Part shown: piece after piece, positions 8,240-16,667 of the stretch
Position numbering within the stretch: the stretch's first letter is position 1
Layout of the letters: the number at the start of each line of letters is the position of its first letter
NCBI RefSeq assembly: GCF_004360225.1
Contig: NZ_SNUA01000002.1
Span: forward strand, 248,001 to 312,000
Direction of reading: 5' to 3'
Source of the DNA: Alcanivorax sp. 24
GTDB lineage: Bacteria > Pseudomonadota > Gammaproteobacteria > Pseudomonadales > Alcanivoracaceae
Length of the DNA stretch: 64,000 nt
The notes under the pieces: model-generated
Seen by the model: the letters and a program-made list of their open reading frames with translations, nothing else
What the model was told of the DNA's origin: nothing
The model's database searches: none
Made by a program: the position numbers and the translations under genes

Positions 8240-9151
8240 TCAGCGCCGGGGCGTGGGGTGCAGGCGCTCGCCAATCACCGTTTCCAGCCACTGGGAGAAC
8301 ACCTGGAAGCGGTGCGACAGATGGAGGCGCTGTGGATACAGCAAGGTGATCTCCATGGGTTCGGCCCGCCACTCGGGGAGCACTTCGCGGAGCAGACCGT
8401 TTTCCAGATCCTCGCGAACGTCGTAGGCCGGCACCTGAATCAGACCCAGCCCGGCCCGGCAGCAGGCGATATACAGCTCGGTGTTGTTTACCGCCACGGC
8501 ACCGGGTATCTCCATCTCGTGGTATTCGCCATCGCGTTGATATTCCCAGGGTTCAGGGCGGCCCTGGCTCGGTGAGATGTAGTGCACCACCTGATGTGAC
8601 GGGAGCTCTTCCACCGTGGTGGGGGTGCCGTGGCGCCGCAGGTACGCAGGGCTGGCGCAATTGATCAATTCCAATCGCCCCAACGGTCGGGCTATCAGGG
8701 AGGAATCGGCCAGCGGCCCGACGCGAATGACACAATCCACCGCTTCCTGCACCAGGTCCACCTGGCGGTCGGCCACGCACAGATCCACCTTGATATCCGG
8801 ATAGCGGTCCAGAAAATCCGGCAGCGCCGGGGCCAGTACCAGCCGGCCGACACGGGCCGGCACATTGACGCGAATGCGGCCGGCGGGGGCCTTGCCGGGG
8901 CGGAACAGCTCCTCGGTTTCCTCGTAATCGGAAAGCAGTCGCACACAACGTTGATAGAAACGATGTCCTTCCTCGGTGACGGTGACCTGACGCGTGGTGC
9001 GATGCAGCAGCCGCGCTCCGACGCGTTGCTCCAGTGTTTTGATCGCGCCGGACACCGAGGAGCGCGGCAGCGGCAGGGTTTCCGCGGCGCGGCTGAAATT
9101 GCCGCAGTCCACCACGCGCACGAAGATTCTGAGCAGTTCCAACCGGTCCAT
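8240..9151 (-). CDS. LysR-family regulator
   Basis: A 303-residue LysR protein. The N-terminal helix-turn-helix reads FSRAAETLPLPRSSVSGAIK and the substrate-binding domain begins near residue 90. It resembles the large group of LysR regulators with PAGRIRVNVPARVGRLVLAP, often found beside reductases or efflux pumps. It lies downstream of, and parallel to, an MFS transporter with a 115-base gap. That gap contains TACTGTGTTTGTTCC but no clear operator. The target and ligand are unknown. Confidence 0.88.
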   Translation of the reverse strand: MDRLELLRIFVRVVDCGNFSRAAETLPLPRSSVSGAIKTLEQRVGARLLHRTTRQVTVTEEGHRFYQRCVRLLSDYEETEELFRPGKAPAGRIRVNVPARVGRLVLAPALPDFLDRYPDIKVDLCVADRQVDLVQEAVDCVIRVGPLADSSLIARPLGRLELINCASPAYLRRHGTPTTVEELPSHQVVHYISPSQGRPEPWEYQRDGEYHEMEIPGAVAVNNTELYIACCRAGLGLIQVPAYDVREDLENGLLREVLPEWRAEPMEITLLYPQRLHLSHRFQVFSQWLETVIGERLHPTPRR

Positions 9152-9266
9152 GGCGCGCCTCCATTGTTCGTCTGGGCTGACGGATAGAAGGGAATATACT
9201 GTGTTTGTTCCTTTTTGACGATCAACGTCATGGGCGCGTGGTCAGCCCGGCCGGCAAGGATCCCGG

Positions 9267-10739
9267 TTACACCGCGGGTTCCGATACGGTGGCCATGCGG
9301 CGGGCCCACAACAGTAACGCCGCCGTCAGTAGCGCGGCGGCGCCGGCCACGGCCATGGCGAGATGAAAACCGCTGCCCAGGGCGGCAGTCAGTTGAGTGG
9401 CGATAGCGCTTACTCCCGATGCCGGTGTGGCGCCAGTGACGGCTTGCCGTGCCAGTACCGGATCGCCGCTGGCCGCGCTCAAATGACGAATTGCTTGTGT
9501 GCTCATCAGGCTGCCCATCAGGGCGATTCCCACCGCCATGCCGGTTTGCCGCAGGGCGTTGATCACTGCCGAAGCGATGGCCACCCGTTCCGGCGGTACC
9601 GCGTTCATTACCGCCAGCCCGGTGCCCGGTACCGCCAGCCCCATGCCGGCGCCAAGCAGGGCGAACAATAGTCCCACCCACCGGTAGTCGGTGGTGGCGT
9701 CCAGCAGCACCATCGATGTCATGGCACCGCCCATCAACAAGTAACCGGCGATCAGCAGAGTCGACAGGGTGAAACGTTGATGCAGCCGGCCGAACAGGAT
9801 TGACGCCAGCCCGGACAGTACGAATTGCGGCATCATTCTCAGACCGGCCTCGGCGGGACCATGACCTTGAATCCGTTGTAGGAACAGTGAGAAGAAAAAC
9901 AGGCTGCTGTAAGCGGAAAAGCCGAGCACGAAAGAGGCCACGTTGGCACGGGAAAACTCCCCATGGCGGAACAGGGCCAGCGGTAAGACCGGGCGCGCCA
10001 CCCGGCTTTCCACCCACACGAAGGCGATCATGCCGAGCAGGGCGGTGAGCAAGGCGTAGCGGGGCAGGGCGTGCATCCAGCCGTGTTCACCGGCGGCGAT
10101 CAGACCGAAAGTGAGCGTGCCCAACGCCAGCACCGCCAGAAATTGACCGGCCGGATCCAGGGCGGCGTGCCGCGGATGCCGCCGTTCCGGGATGCTGACG
10201 CCGCCCAGGATCAGCACCGCCACGCCCAGCGGCAGGTTGAGTAGAAAAATGCTGGGCCAGCCCACCGTGTCCACCAGCACGCCGCCGAGCAGAGGACCGA
10301 GGATCAATGACAGGGCGCTGAACGAGGACAGCCCGCCGATGGCATGGGCCCGTGAACGCGGATCGGGGAAGGCGTGGGACAGGATCGACAGGGCGCCGGG
10401 AATCAGCAGCGCGCCGGCCATGCCTTGAGCAACCCGGCCCACCAGCAGGACGGTCAGATTGGGGGCCAGGGCGCACAGCCCCGAGCTGACGGTGAACAGC
10501 GCAACGCCGGCCAGCCAGCAGCGTTTATAACCATAACGGTCACTGAAAGGACCGGCGGAAAGCATGAATGCGGAAAGGCACAAGGCGTAGGCGTCGATTA
10601 CCCATTGCAAACCGGCCAGATCGGCGCTCAAAGCGGTCTGCAGGGTTGGGAGCGCCACGTTGACGATACTGATGTCGAGTACCGCCATGAAGGTGGCCAG
10701 ATAGACGGCGGTGACCAGGGCGAAGCGGCGCGAAATCAT
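9267..10739 (-). CDS. MFS transporter, DHA2 / EmrB-QacA type
   Basis: A 490-residue transporter with the DHA2 signature FMAVLDISIVNVALPTLQTA in helix 1 and motif A as GPFSDRYGYKRCWLAG. About 14 hydrophobic segments extend to the C-terminus. The pair with a divergent TetR regulator and a shared palindromic operator (10790-10802) is a standard drug-inducible efflux layout. No periplasmic adaptor or outer-membrane channel is nearby, so it probably acts alone in the inner membrane. Confidence 0.9.
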   Translation of the reverse strand: MISRRFALVTAVYLATFMAVLDISIVNVALPTLQTALSADLAGLQWVIDAYALCLSAFMLSAGPFSDRYGYKRCWLAGVALFTVSSGLCALAPNLTVLLVGRVAQGMAGALLIPGALSILSHAFPDPRSRAHAIGGLSSFSALSLILGPLLGGVLVDTVGWPSIFLLNLPLGVAVLILGGVSIPERRHPRHAALDPAGQFLAVLALGTLTFGLIAAGEHGWMHALPRYALLTALLGMIAFVWVESRVARPVLPLALFRHGEFSRANVASFVLGFSAYSSLFFFSLFLQRIQGHGPAEAGLRMMPQFVLSGLASILFGRLHQRFTLSTLLIAGYLLMGGAMTSMVLLDATTDYRWVGLLFALLGAGMGLAVPGTGLAVMNAVPPERVAIASAVINALRQTGMAVGIALMGSLMSTQAIRHLSAASGDPVLARQAVTGATPASGVSAIATQLTAALGSGFHLAMAVAGAAALLTAALLLWARRMATVSEPAV

Positions 10740-10789
10740 GGAAATTCCTTTTTGAGAATGAGTCTTGTTTGTGAAGTCTAGTTATTGAC

Positions 10790-10802
10790 TGACCGTCGGT
10801 CA
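10790..10802. promoter_or_regulatory. TetR operator
   Basis: TGACCG-T-CGGTCA is a perfect 6+1+6 palindrome inside TTGACTGACCGTCGGTCAAT. It sits between the divergent MFS and TetR genes, 51 bases before the MFS start. AcrR/TetR-type regulators of DHA2 pumps commonly use TTGACCG...CGGTCAA-like sites. Confidence 0.7.
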
Positions 10803-10905
10803 ATTGAATTGACAAGGCGAATCCCTAGGTCCCGTGTTGACGACCCGGTACACTGACACCGTCGTTATCCACTGACGGCGAATCGAATTGGAAGAAGGAA
10901 GTCTC

Positions 10906-11505
10906 TTGAACACCAAGCAACGGCCGCGGCAGGTGAAGCCCGCTGAAGTACGTCTCGATGAGCTGGTAAGCGCCGCCCAGGCATTGTTTCTCGACAAGGG
11001 CGTGGACGCGACCACGGTGGGGGATATCGTCGAGCGGGCCGGTGTGGCCAAGGGGACTTTCTATCACTATTTCAACGCCAAGACCGATCTGCTGCCGGCC
11101 CTGCGCGAGCGCTTTACGCGTCGCTTCCTGGAGCGCGTGAATGCCGCTGTGGAAGCCTGTGGTAGCGACGACTGGCCTGGCCGTCTGAGCGCCTGGTTCA
11201 CCAGTAGCCTGCATGCCTATCAAGCCGATTTCCAACTGCATGATCTGGTCTACGCCGGCCACCACCATGACCGGGACAATCCGGATCTGGACGCGGTGGT
11301 GGGCCAGGTGGAAGCGATTCTCCGCCAGGGCGGCGACGCTGGCGCCTGGCCGCTATCCGACTGGCAGCGGCTGGCGACCATGGCCTACTGGAGCATGCAT
11401 GGTCTCGCCGACACCGCTATTGCCCGCGGTGGCGAGGACAGCGACGAACTCGGCGCTTTTCTCAGCCGCCGCTTCCTGGCCATGCTGGGAGGCGTGGAGA
11501 AGTGA
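10906..11505 (+). CDS. TetR/AcrR-family regulator
   Basis: A 199-residue repressor. The N-terminal helix-turn-helix (about 15-60) contains GVDATTVGDIVERAGVAKGT followed by FYHYFNAKTDLL; the ligand-binding domain follows. The preferred start is TTG at 10906, because GAAGAAGGAAG lies just ahead at ideal spacing. A TTG at 10888 has no such site and no ATG is available in frame. It is divergent from the MFS pump and probably represses it and itself through the operator at 10790. Confidence 0.88.
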   Translation: MNTKQRPRQVKPAEVRLDELVSAAQALFLDKGVDATTVGDIVERAGVAKGTFYHYFNAKTDLLPALRERFTRRFLERVNAAVEACGSDDWPGRLSAWFTSSLHAYQADFQLHDLVYAGHHHDRDNPDLDAVVGQVEAILRQGGDAGAWPLSDWQRLATMAYWSMHGLADTAIARGGEDSDELGAFLSRRFLAMLGGVEK

Positions 11506-11745
11506 TTAGCGCTGTTCACCGAGAGGCCGGTACAACGGCCGGCGGCTGAGGACTTTCAAACCGTCGGGCCCGCTTTCCAGCAAACGGTATTCCTCGCTCG
11601 CCACCTGGATGGTGAGTTGATAGCCGGCGGCTTCCGGGAAACAGCCGCGCACCTGTTCCATGGCCGCCCGGGCGTCGGCGCCGTCGGTTTCAAAATGGCC
11701 CAGGAGCCGGTTTTGGTGATGGATCGTCAAACGGTACTGCGTCAT
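11506..11745 (-). CDS. Small conserved-looking protein (hypothetical)
   Basis: A 79-residue soluble protein, MTQYRLTIHHQNRLLGHFET..., without signal peptide or membrane segment. Its ATG overlaps the stop of the amidotransferase gene by four bases (ATGA), so it is translationally coupled to that operon. Its stop directly abuts the convergent TetR stop codon. I do not recognise the family. Coupling to a GATase and yggS suggests a metabolic role, but no function can be assigned. Confidence 0.65.
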   Translation of the reverse strand: MTQYRLTIHHQNRLLGHFETDGADARAAMEQVRGCFPEAAGYQLTIQVASEEYRLLESGPDGLKVLSRRPLYRPLGEQR

Positions 11746-12452
11746 GGCTGCTGCTCCCATTGGTCCCGCCATTGTGTCATCAGTCGTCGCGCCGCCCGGG
11801 TCAGGGCGCCGCCGTGTTCGGCGGCGTCCCGGCGCAGTTGCTCCAGGTCGATACCGGCCCCTGACAGCTCCAGGGTGTGGCCGATCAGCCAACGTTCCAG
11901 CCGGGCCGGGTCCGCTTCGATGTGAAATTGCAGGCCCAGGGCATGGCGGCCAACGGCGAACGCCTGGGTCGGGCAGGGCGCCGTGGTGGCGAGGCTGGGA
12001 ACGGTGGCCGGCAGCTGAATCCGGTCGCCGTGCCAGTGCAGCACCGGGATGTCCTCCAGAGCAGTCAGTGGCGAGGCTCGACCGGCGCTGGTCAATTGCA
12101 GCGGCGCGAAGCCGATTTCCTTTTCCGGCATGGCGCCAACCCGGCCACCCAGAGCCCGGGCCAGCAACTGCGCGCCGAGGCAGACGCCGAGCAGCGGCTG
12201 CCGTTGCCGCAGACGCTCGCTGATCAGGGCCAGCTCGGTTTTCAGGTACGGGTAGAGGTGGTCGTCGAAGGCGCCGATCGGACCACCGAGGACAACCAGC
12301 AAGTCGGGTGGGCTATCGAACAAATCCTCGACGGTGTCGACGCCGATATCACGGTATTGGATCCGCCATCCCCAGTCGCGCAGCAGGGGTTCCAGCGTGC
12401 CGAGATCCTCGAAGGCCAGATGGCGCAGCGCCACGGCGGTGTGGGTCGTCAT
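11742..12452 (-). CDS. Class I glutamine amidotransferase-like protein
   Basis: A 236-residue GATase domain. The nucleophile elbow LLGVCLGAQLLA contains the cysteine, VVLGGPIGAFDD is the oxyanion strand, and LGLQFHIEAD supplies the His-x-Glu of the triad. It resembles stand-alone GMP synthase-like GATases (YfeJ/GuaA-type), whose acceptor partner is unknown. The ATG at 12452 overlaps the yggS stop by four bases. The 79-residue ORF is coupled downstream in the same way. Confidence 0.88.
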   Translation of the reverse strand: MTTHTAVALRHLAFEDLGTLEPLLRDWGWRIQYRDIGVDTVEDLFDSPPDLLVVLGGPIGAFDDHLYPYLKTELALISERLRQRQPLLGVCLGAQLLARALGGRVGAMPEKEIGFAPLQLTSAGRASPLTALEDIPVLHWHGDRIQLPATVPSLATTAPCPTQAFAVGRHALGLQFHIEADPARLERWLIGHTLELSGAGIDLEQLRRDAAEHGGALTRAARRLMTQWRDQWEQQP

Positions 12453-13258
12453 GGCGTTTGCTCCGATTGTGGTGTGGGAGAGGGCGCGGCGCCCGGCCAA
12501 TAGTGACTGTCGGGCAGGGGGCGGGCGCCGAAGATGGCCTGCCCCACCCGGACCACGGTGGCGCCCTCCTCGATGGCGGTTTCAAAGTCGCCGGACATGC
12601 CCATGGATAACTGCGTCAGTTCAATCCCGTCCGGCGCGTTCTGGCGCAGCCGGTCCCGTAATTGGCGTAACCGCGCGAAGCAGGCCCGGACCCGGTCGGT
12701 GTCGGACGACCACAGCGCCAGGGTCATCAGGCCCCGGACCCGCAAGCAGGAAAACGGCGTCAGTGCCTTCAGAAACGGCGCCACCTGATTGGGCGCCAGG
12801 CCATATTTGCTGTCCTCGTCGGAAGTGTTCACCTGCACCATGACGTCCAGGGCACGGCCCTCCTTTTGCAACCGGCGGTCCAGGGCCTCGGCCACGCGCA
12901 CGCTGTCCAGGGCCTGGAATTCACTGGCGAAACGGGCCACATAGCGGGCCTTGTTGGTTTGCAGGTGGCCGATCACCGACCAGCGCAGGTCGGTCAGATC
13001 CGCCAGCGTCTGATGTTTATGGCGGGCTTCCTGCACCTTGTTCTCGCCCAGTTCCCGGCAACCAGCGGCGTAGGCCAGCCGCAGGCGTTCCACCGCCACG
13101 GTTTTGCTCACCGGCAGCAGGCGCACCGTCGCCGGGTCACGGCCCGACCGGCTGCAGGCGTCGTCGATGCGCTGGCGCACCGACGCCAGGTTGGCGCGAA
13201 TTTGAGCCACCGTCGCCGCCGGCGGATAGGGGGACGTGAGGGTTGGGTCTGATGCCAT
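12449..13258 (-). CDS. yggS: YggS / PLPBP pyridoxal-phosphate homeostasis protein
   Basis: A 269-residue alanine-racemase-fold protein of the YggS/PROSC family. The PLP lysine lies in LLPVSKTV (about residue 52), with GENKVQEARHK, WSVIGHLQTNKARY and LSMGMSGDFETAI as conserved blocks. The family buffers PLP rather than catalysing a reaction. The length is somewhat above the usual 230-240 because of short extensions at both ends. It heads a three-gene coupled operon and is divergent from a PLP-binding MocR regulator, a sensible B6-related pairing. Confidence 0.93.
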   Translation of the reverse strand: MASDPTLTSPYPPAATVAQIRANLASVRQRIDDACSRSGRDPATVRLLPVSKTVAVERLRLAYAAGCRELGENKVQEARHKHQTLADLTDLRWSVIGHLQTNKARYVARFASEFQALDSVRVAEALDRRLQKEGRALDVMVQVNTSDEDSKYGLAPNQVAPFLKALTPFSCLRVRGLMTLALWSSDTDRVRACFARLRQLRDRLRQNAPDGIELTQLSMGMSGDFETAIEEGATVVRVGQAIFGARPLPDSHYWPGAAPSPTPQSEQTP

Positions 13259-13300
13259 TACCGGGCTCCCATGGGAACTTGGAGAGCGCTCAGTCTATAA

Positions 13301-13359
13301 TTGTCACAGGTCAAAATCCATATTGTCATAGGACAAAAAATGGCGATTACAGGACAAAG
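13301..13359. promoter_or_regulatory. Three direct repeats at the ptsJ-like promoter and start
   Basis: TTGTCACAGGTCAAAA (13301-13316), TTGTCATAGGACAAAA (13323-13338) and a weaker ATTACAGGACAAAG (13346-13359) share an AGG(T/A)CAA core. Their centres are 22 and 21 bases apart, two helical turns. The third is inside the coding region. MocR regulators typically bind spaced direct repeats near their own divergent promoters. Confidence 0.6.
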
Positions 13360-14638
13360 CGCGGCGGAGATCGTCGACAGCGTGCGGGCGGAGGTGCGAA
13401 ACGGTGCCCTGGAGCCGGGTCAGGCGTTGCCGCCGGTACGGGAACTGGCGGCGCGGCTGGGCGTGAACCGCAACACCGTGGCCGCCGCTTACAAGCGGTT
13501 GGTGGTGGTGGGCGTGGCGGAAACCCGGGGGCGGTTGGGGACACTGATTCGAGAGCCGGCGGCACCGGGACCACGGGAAGGCGCGGCACCGGACTCGCCC
13601 TTGATGGATCTGGCCAGCGGTAATCCGGACTCGCGCTGGCTGCCGGACCCGCGTGTGCTGGCGTCGGCTTTGTCCGGGCAACCGCGCCTGTACGGTGAGC
13701 CACCAGTGTCGCCCCGGCTGGCGGCCTTGGCGAAAAGGTGGTTTCAGGACGCTCATTGTCCAGACCCGGTCCTGAGCGTGACCCACGGAGCGGTGGATGC
13801 CATCGAACGGTTGCTGGGTGCTCATCTGGTGTCCGCTGATCCGGTGGCGGTGGAAGACCCCTGCTTCCTCAGCAGCATCAATACGCTGCGCTTGCTGGAC
13901 CTGCGTCCCATGGGCGTGCCGGTGGATGGCGAAGGCATGACCGTGGATGGCTTGCGTCAGGCCCTTGCCAGCGGCGCCCGTGCCGTATTGTGCACGCCGC
14001 GCGCCCACAACCCCACCGGATGCAACCTGAGCGCTGGGCGGGCCGCGGCTTTACGGGATGTGCTGGCTGAATACCCGGATGTACTGGTGATCGAGGATGA
14101 CCACTTCGCGCCGTTATCACGGGCCGCCTATCAGCCGTTGGCCTCATCAAGGAGCCGGCATTGGGCGCTGGTGCGTTCAGTGTCGAAATGCTTTGGCCCG
14201 GATTTGCGGCTGGCACTGATGCTCAGCGATGAAGACAGTGCCCGCCGGCTCGGCCTGCGGCTGGCGTCGGGCACCACCTGGGTCAGCCATTTGTTGCAGG
14301 ATATGGTGGCTTGCTGCCTGGAAAGCCGGACGGTCATGGCGCGGGTAATCGAAGCCGCCGCTGATTATCAGCGGCGCCGGGACAACCTGTCACGAGTATT
14401 GCGGGAGCACGGGCTGTGCCCGTGGGATGGCGACGGGCTCAATCTGTGGGTGCCATTGCCGGGGCCGGCGGCGCCGGTTACCGCGGCGCTGGCGCGGCGG
14501 GGCTGGCTGGTGCGCGATGATCGTCCATTCCGGCTTGCTGACGGCGACGGCGCTTTGCGCGTCACCATCAGCGAACTGGAGCCGGAAACGGCGCGGCGTT
14601 TCAGCGAGGATCTGGCGCGGGTGCTGGCGGCCGGCTGA
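13340..14638 (+). CDS. ptsJ: MocR-family regulator, PtsJ-like (GntR-aminotransferase fusion)
   Basis: A 432-residue fusion. An N-terminal GntR winged helix (about 1-75) carries LPPVRELAARLGVNRNTVAA, and a class I aminotransferase-like domain follows. The expected PLP lysine is in RSVSKCFGPDLR. The start at ATG 13340 gives MAITGQSAAEIVDSVR, which matches PtsJ; the 13 codons upstream lie in the repeats. In enterobacteria PtsJ represses the pyridoxal kinase gene. Here the neighbour is yggS, which also concerns PLP, so regulation of the yggS operon is a fair inference. Confidence 0.85.
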   Translation: MAITGQSAAEIVDSVRAEVRNGALEPGQALPPVRELAARLGVNRNTVAAAYKRLVVVGVAETRGRLGTLIREPAAPGPREGAAPDSPLMDLASGNPDSRWLPDPRVLASALSGQPRLYGEPPVSPRLAALAKRWFQDAHCPDPVLSVTHGAVDAIERLLGAHLVSADPVAVEDPCFLSSINTLRLLDLRPMGVPVDGEGMTVDGLRQALASGARAVLCTPRAHNPTGCNLSAGRAAALRDVLAEYPDVLVIEDDHFAPLSRAAYQPLASSRSRHWALVRSVSKCFGPDLRLALMLSDEDSARRLGLRLASGTTWVSHLLQDMVACCLESRTVMARVIEAAADYQRRRDNLSRVLREHGLCPWDGDGLNLWVPLPGPAAPVTAALARRGWLVRDDRPFRLADGDGALRVTISELEPETARRFSEDLARVLAAG

Positions 14639-15280
14639 TCAGACGTAGCCCAGAGTGAAACGCTGATCCAGATGCCGGGGACTTTCCAGCTCATTGATCA
14701 TGGCTACCGCATAGTCCTGCACTGAAATGCGGCTGTTGCCGTCCTGGTCGGAGATCAGCTGGTCGCCGCCGAGTTGAAACTGGCCGGTGCGCTCGCCGGG
14801 GAAGATCTCCGCCGCTGGGGACAACATTGTCCAGCTTTGTTCGTTCTGGCTGCGCAATAATTCCAGAGCCGCCTTGGCACCCTGGGCGGTGGCTTTGTAT
14901 TGCTCCGGAAACTCCGGCGTATCGAACAGCAGCTTGCCGGGAGCCACTTCCAGTGACGCGGCCCCGCCGACGATCAGGAAGCGTTTGGCGTCGATGCTTT
15001 CCAGGGCGCGCAGAATCGACTCCACTCCCCGGATGTAGTAGCCGTAGACGTCATCCTGAGCATGTCCGCTGAACGCGCTGATCACCGCGTCATGGCCGGC
15101 CAGTACCCTGGCCAGAGCCTCGCTGTCCATCACGTCCGCTTTCGCCGGCGTTAGATTCCCATGTTGCGGCAACCGTTCCGGGTGAGTGACCACGGCGGTG
15201 ACCCGATGGCCCCGTTCCAGGGCCTCATTAAGCAGGGCGGAACCGATGAAACCGCTGGCGCCAATCAATGCAATGTTCAT
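14639..15280 (-). CDS. NAD(P)-dependent reductase, NmrA/YwnB-like
   Basis: A 213-residue Rossmann-fold protein starting MNIALIGASGFIGSALLNEA, with the GASGFIG nucleotide-binding loop at residues 7-13. It is a short atypical SDR of the NAD(P)H-binding type, lacking an obvious YxxxK catalytic pair. Start ATG 15280 has AAGGAG upstream. It is divergent from a LysR regulator across a gap with a long inverted repeat. Such pairs often respond to electrophiles or quinones; the substrate here is unknown. Confidence 0.85.
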   Translation of the reverse strand: MNIALIGASGFIGSALLNEALERGHRVTAVVTHPERLPQHGNLTPAKADVMDSEALARVLAGHDAVISAFSGHAQDDVYGYYIRGVESILRALESIDAKRFLIVGGAASLEVAPGKLLFDTPEFPEQYKATAQGAKAALELLRSQNEQSWTMLSPAAEIFPGERTGQFQLGGDQLISDQDGNSRISVQDYAVAMINELESPRHLDQRFTLGYV

Positions 15281-15338
15281 AACCAACTCCTTATGGGGAA
15301 GGGTTTGCTGGAAAGCAAAGCCATGGTGGCATCGGTGA

Positions 15339-15385
15339 TTGATTTGAAAAACCGTTCAATCAATAATTCAGTGTTTTCAAATCAA
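15339..15385. promoter_or_regulatory. Inverted-repeat operator for LysR regulator
   Basis: TTGATTTGAAAA (15339-15350) and TTTTCAAATCAA (15374-15385) are perfect 12-base inverted arms separated by 23 bases. They fill the gap between the reductase and its divergent LysR regulator, and the right arm ends only 5 bases before the LysR ATG. This strongly suggests an autoregulated LysR site. Confidence 0.7.
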
Positions 15386-15390
15386 CAACA

Positions 15391-16314
15391 ATGGGGCAGC
15401 CGATGGCCGCCGTGGAAGATCTCGACTACAACAGTTTGCCGGTATTCATCGCACTGGTGGAAGCGGGCAGTTTCACCGCCGCCGCCGAGCGCCTGGGTTG
15501 CACCAAGACCCGGGTCAGCCTGCGGATCCGGCGTCTCGAGGAGCGGTTGGGGCAGACCCTGTTTCATCGCACCACCCGGCAGGTGCAGCCAACGCCCGCC
15601 GGCGAGATGTTCTATCAGCAATGCCGGCCGTTATGGAGCGGCCTGGAAGCGGCGCTTGGCACCCTGGAAGCCGACCGGCAGACCCTGACCGGTGAGTTGC
15701 GGATCTCCGCCCCCGAGGACTACGCCATGCAGACTCTGGCGCCGGTGGTGGCGGACTTCGGTGCCGGGCATCCAGGATTGCAAGTGGAATTACGCAGCGG
15801 TGACCGGATCACCGATATGGTTCGCGAGGGCATTGATGTGGCCATCCGCCTGGGCTGGCTACGGGACTCCACATTGCGTTCCAGCCTGCTCGGTCATTTT
15901 CAGCAATGGCTGATGGCATCGCCGGATTATCTGCGGAGAAAGGGCATACCGGCTTCGCCGGAGGCGCTGAGTGATCACGACTGGGTGGCTTTCACGCCGT
16001 TGCGCTCGCCGCTGACCTGGACCTTCCGCAAGGGCGAACAACAGTGCCGGGTGCAAATGCAAGCCCGGCTGAGCACCAACGCCACCGGTGTGTTACGGGA
16101 AATGCTGGCGCGTGGCGCGGGGCTGTCGGTCATGGCGCAGCCCACCGCGGAAGCGGAGATTCGTGCCGGCCGTCTGGTACGAGTGCTGGCGGACTGGCGT
16201 TTGCCGGACGGCGGTATCCACGCGGTGTATCCTCCGGGACGCTATATTCCGGCCCGGGTGCGCGCCTTTGTCGACGCTTTTCGCGCCTTTTTGGAACAGG
16301 AGAACCAGCAATGA
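15391..16314 (+). CDS. LysR-family regulator
   Basis: A 307-residue LysR protein. The helix-turn-helix reads FTAAAERLGCTKTRVSLRIR, and the effector domain begins at about 95 with LTGELRISAPEDYA. It resembles the LysR group that controls adjacent NAD(P)-binding reductases. Starts at 15391 or 15403 (MAAVED) are both possible and neither has a strong ribosome-binding site. Its stop overlaps the ATG of the thioredoxin-like gene (ATGA), coupling the two. Confidence 0.88.
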   Translation: MGQPMAAVEDLDYNSLPVFIALVEAGSFTAAAERLGCTKTRVSLRIRRLEERLGQTLFHRTTRQVQPTPAGEMFYQQCRPLWSGLEAALGTLEADRQTLTGELRISAPEDYAMQTLAPVVADFGAGHPGLQVELRSGDRITDMVREGIDVAIRLGWLRDSTLRSSLLGHFQQWLMASPDYLRRKGIPASPEALSDHDWVAFTPLRSPLTWTFRKGEQQCRVQMQARLSTNATGVLREMLARGAGLSVMAQPTAEAEIRAGRLVRVLADWRLPDGGIHAVYPPGRYIPARVRAFVDAFRAFLEQENQQ

Positions 16315-16634
16315 GCTACCACGAAAGCTTTGTGGCGCGGGAGCCGGAACGGCGGGACATCGACGCTGGCGAGGGCAATCTGGTGCTGGAATTCGGCACG
16401 CCCTGGTGTGGTCACTGTCAGGCCGCGCAACCGTTGATCCGTGAAGTGCTGGAGCTGGCGGATACCGATCACATCCGGGTGGAAGATGGGCCGGGCCGGC
16501 GTCTGGGCCGCTCGTTCCGGGTCAAGCTGTGGCCGACACTGATTTTCCTGCGTGATGGGGTGGAAGTGGCGAGAGTGGTGCGCCCCACGGACACCGCCGT
16601 GGTCCGCGAAGCACTGGCACGCCTTTACGATTAA
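16311..16634 (+). CDS. Thioredoxin-like protein
   Basis: A 107-residue thioredoxin-fold protein with the redox motif WCGHC near residues 32-36 and the cis-proline region KLWPTLIFLRDG. WCGHC (rather than WCGPC) is the PDI-like version and usually gives a more oxidising potential. There is no signal peptide, so it acts in the cytoplasm. Its ATG overlaps the LysR stop by four bases, implying co-expression with that regulator and perhaps a shared redox stress role. Confidence 0.9.
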   Translation: MSYHESFVAREPERRDIDAGEGNLVLEFGTPWCGHCQAAQPLIREVLELADTDHIRVEDGPGRRLGRSFRVKLWPTLIFLRDGVEVARVVRPTDTAVVREALARLYD

Positions 16635-16667
16635 AGAAGCCCCTTCGCGGCTGTGGTCGCGAAGCGG

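Noticed and set aside
8695-10017. 440-codon leftward frame across LysR and MFS genes
   Set aside because: It crosses two well-supported genes in another frame and is Arg/Gly/Ser-rich without any domain.
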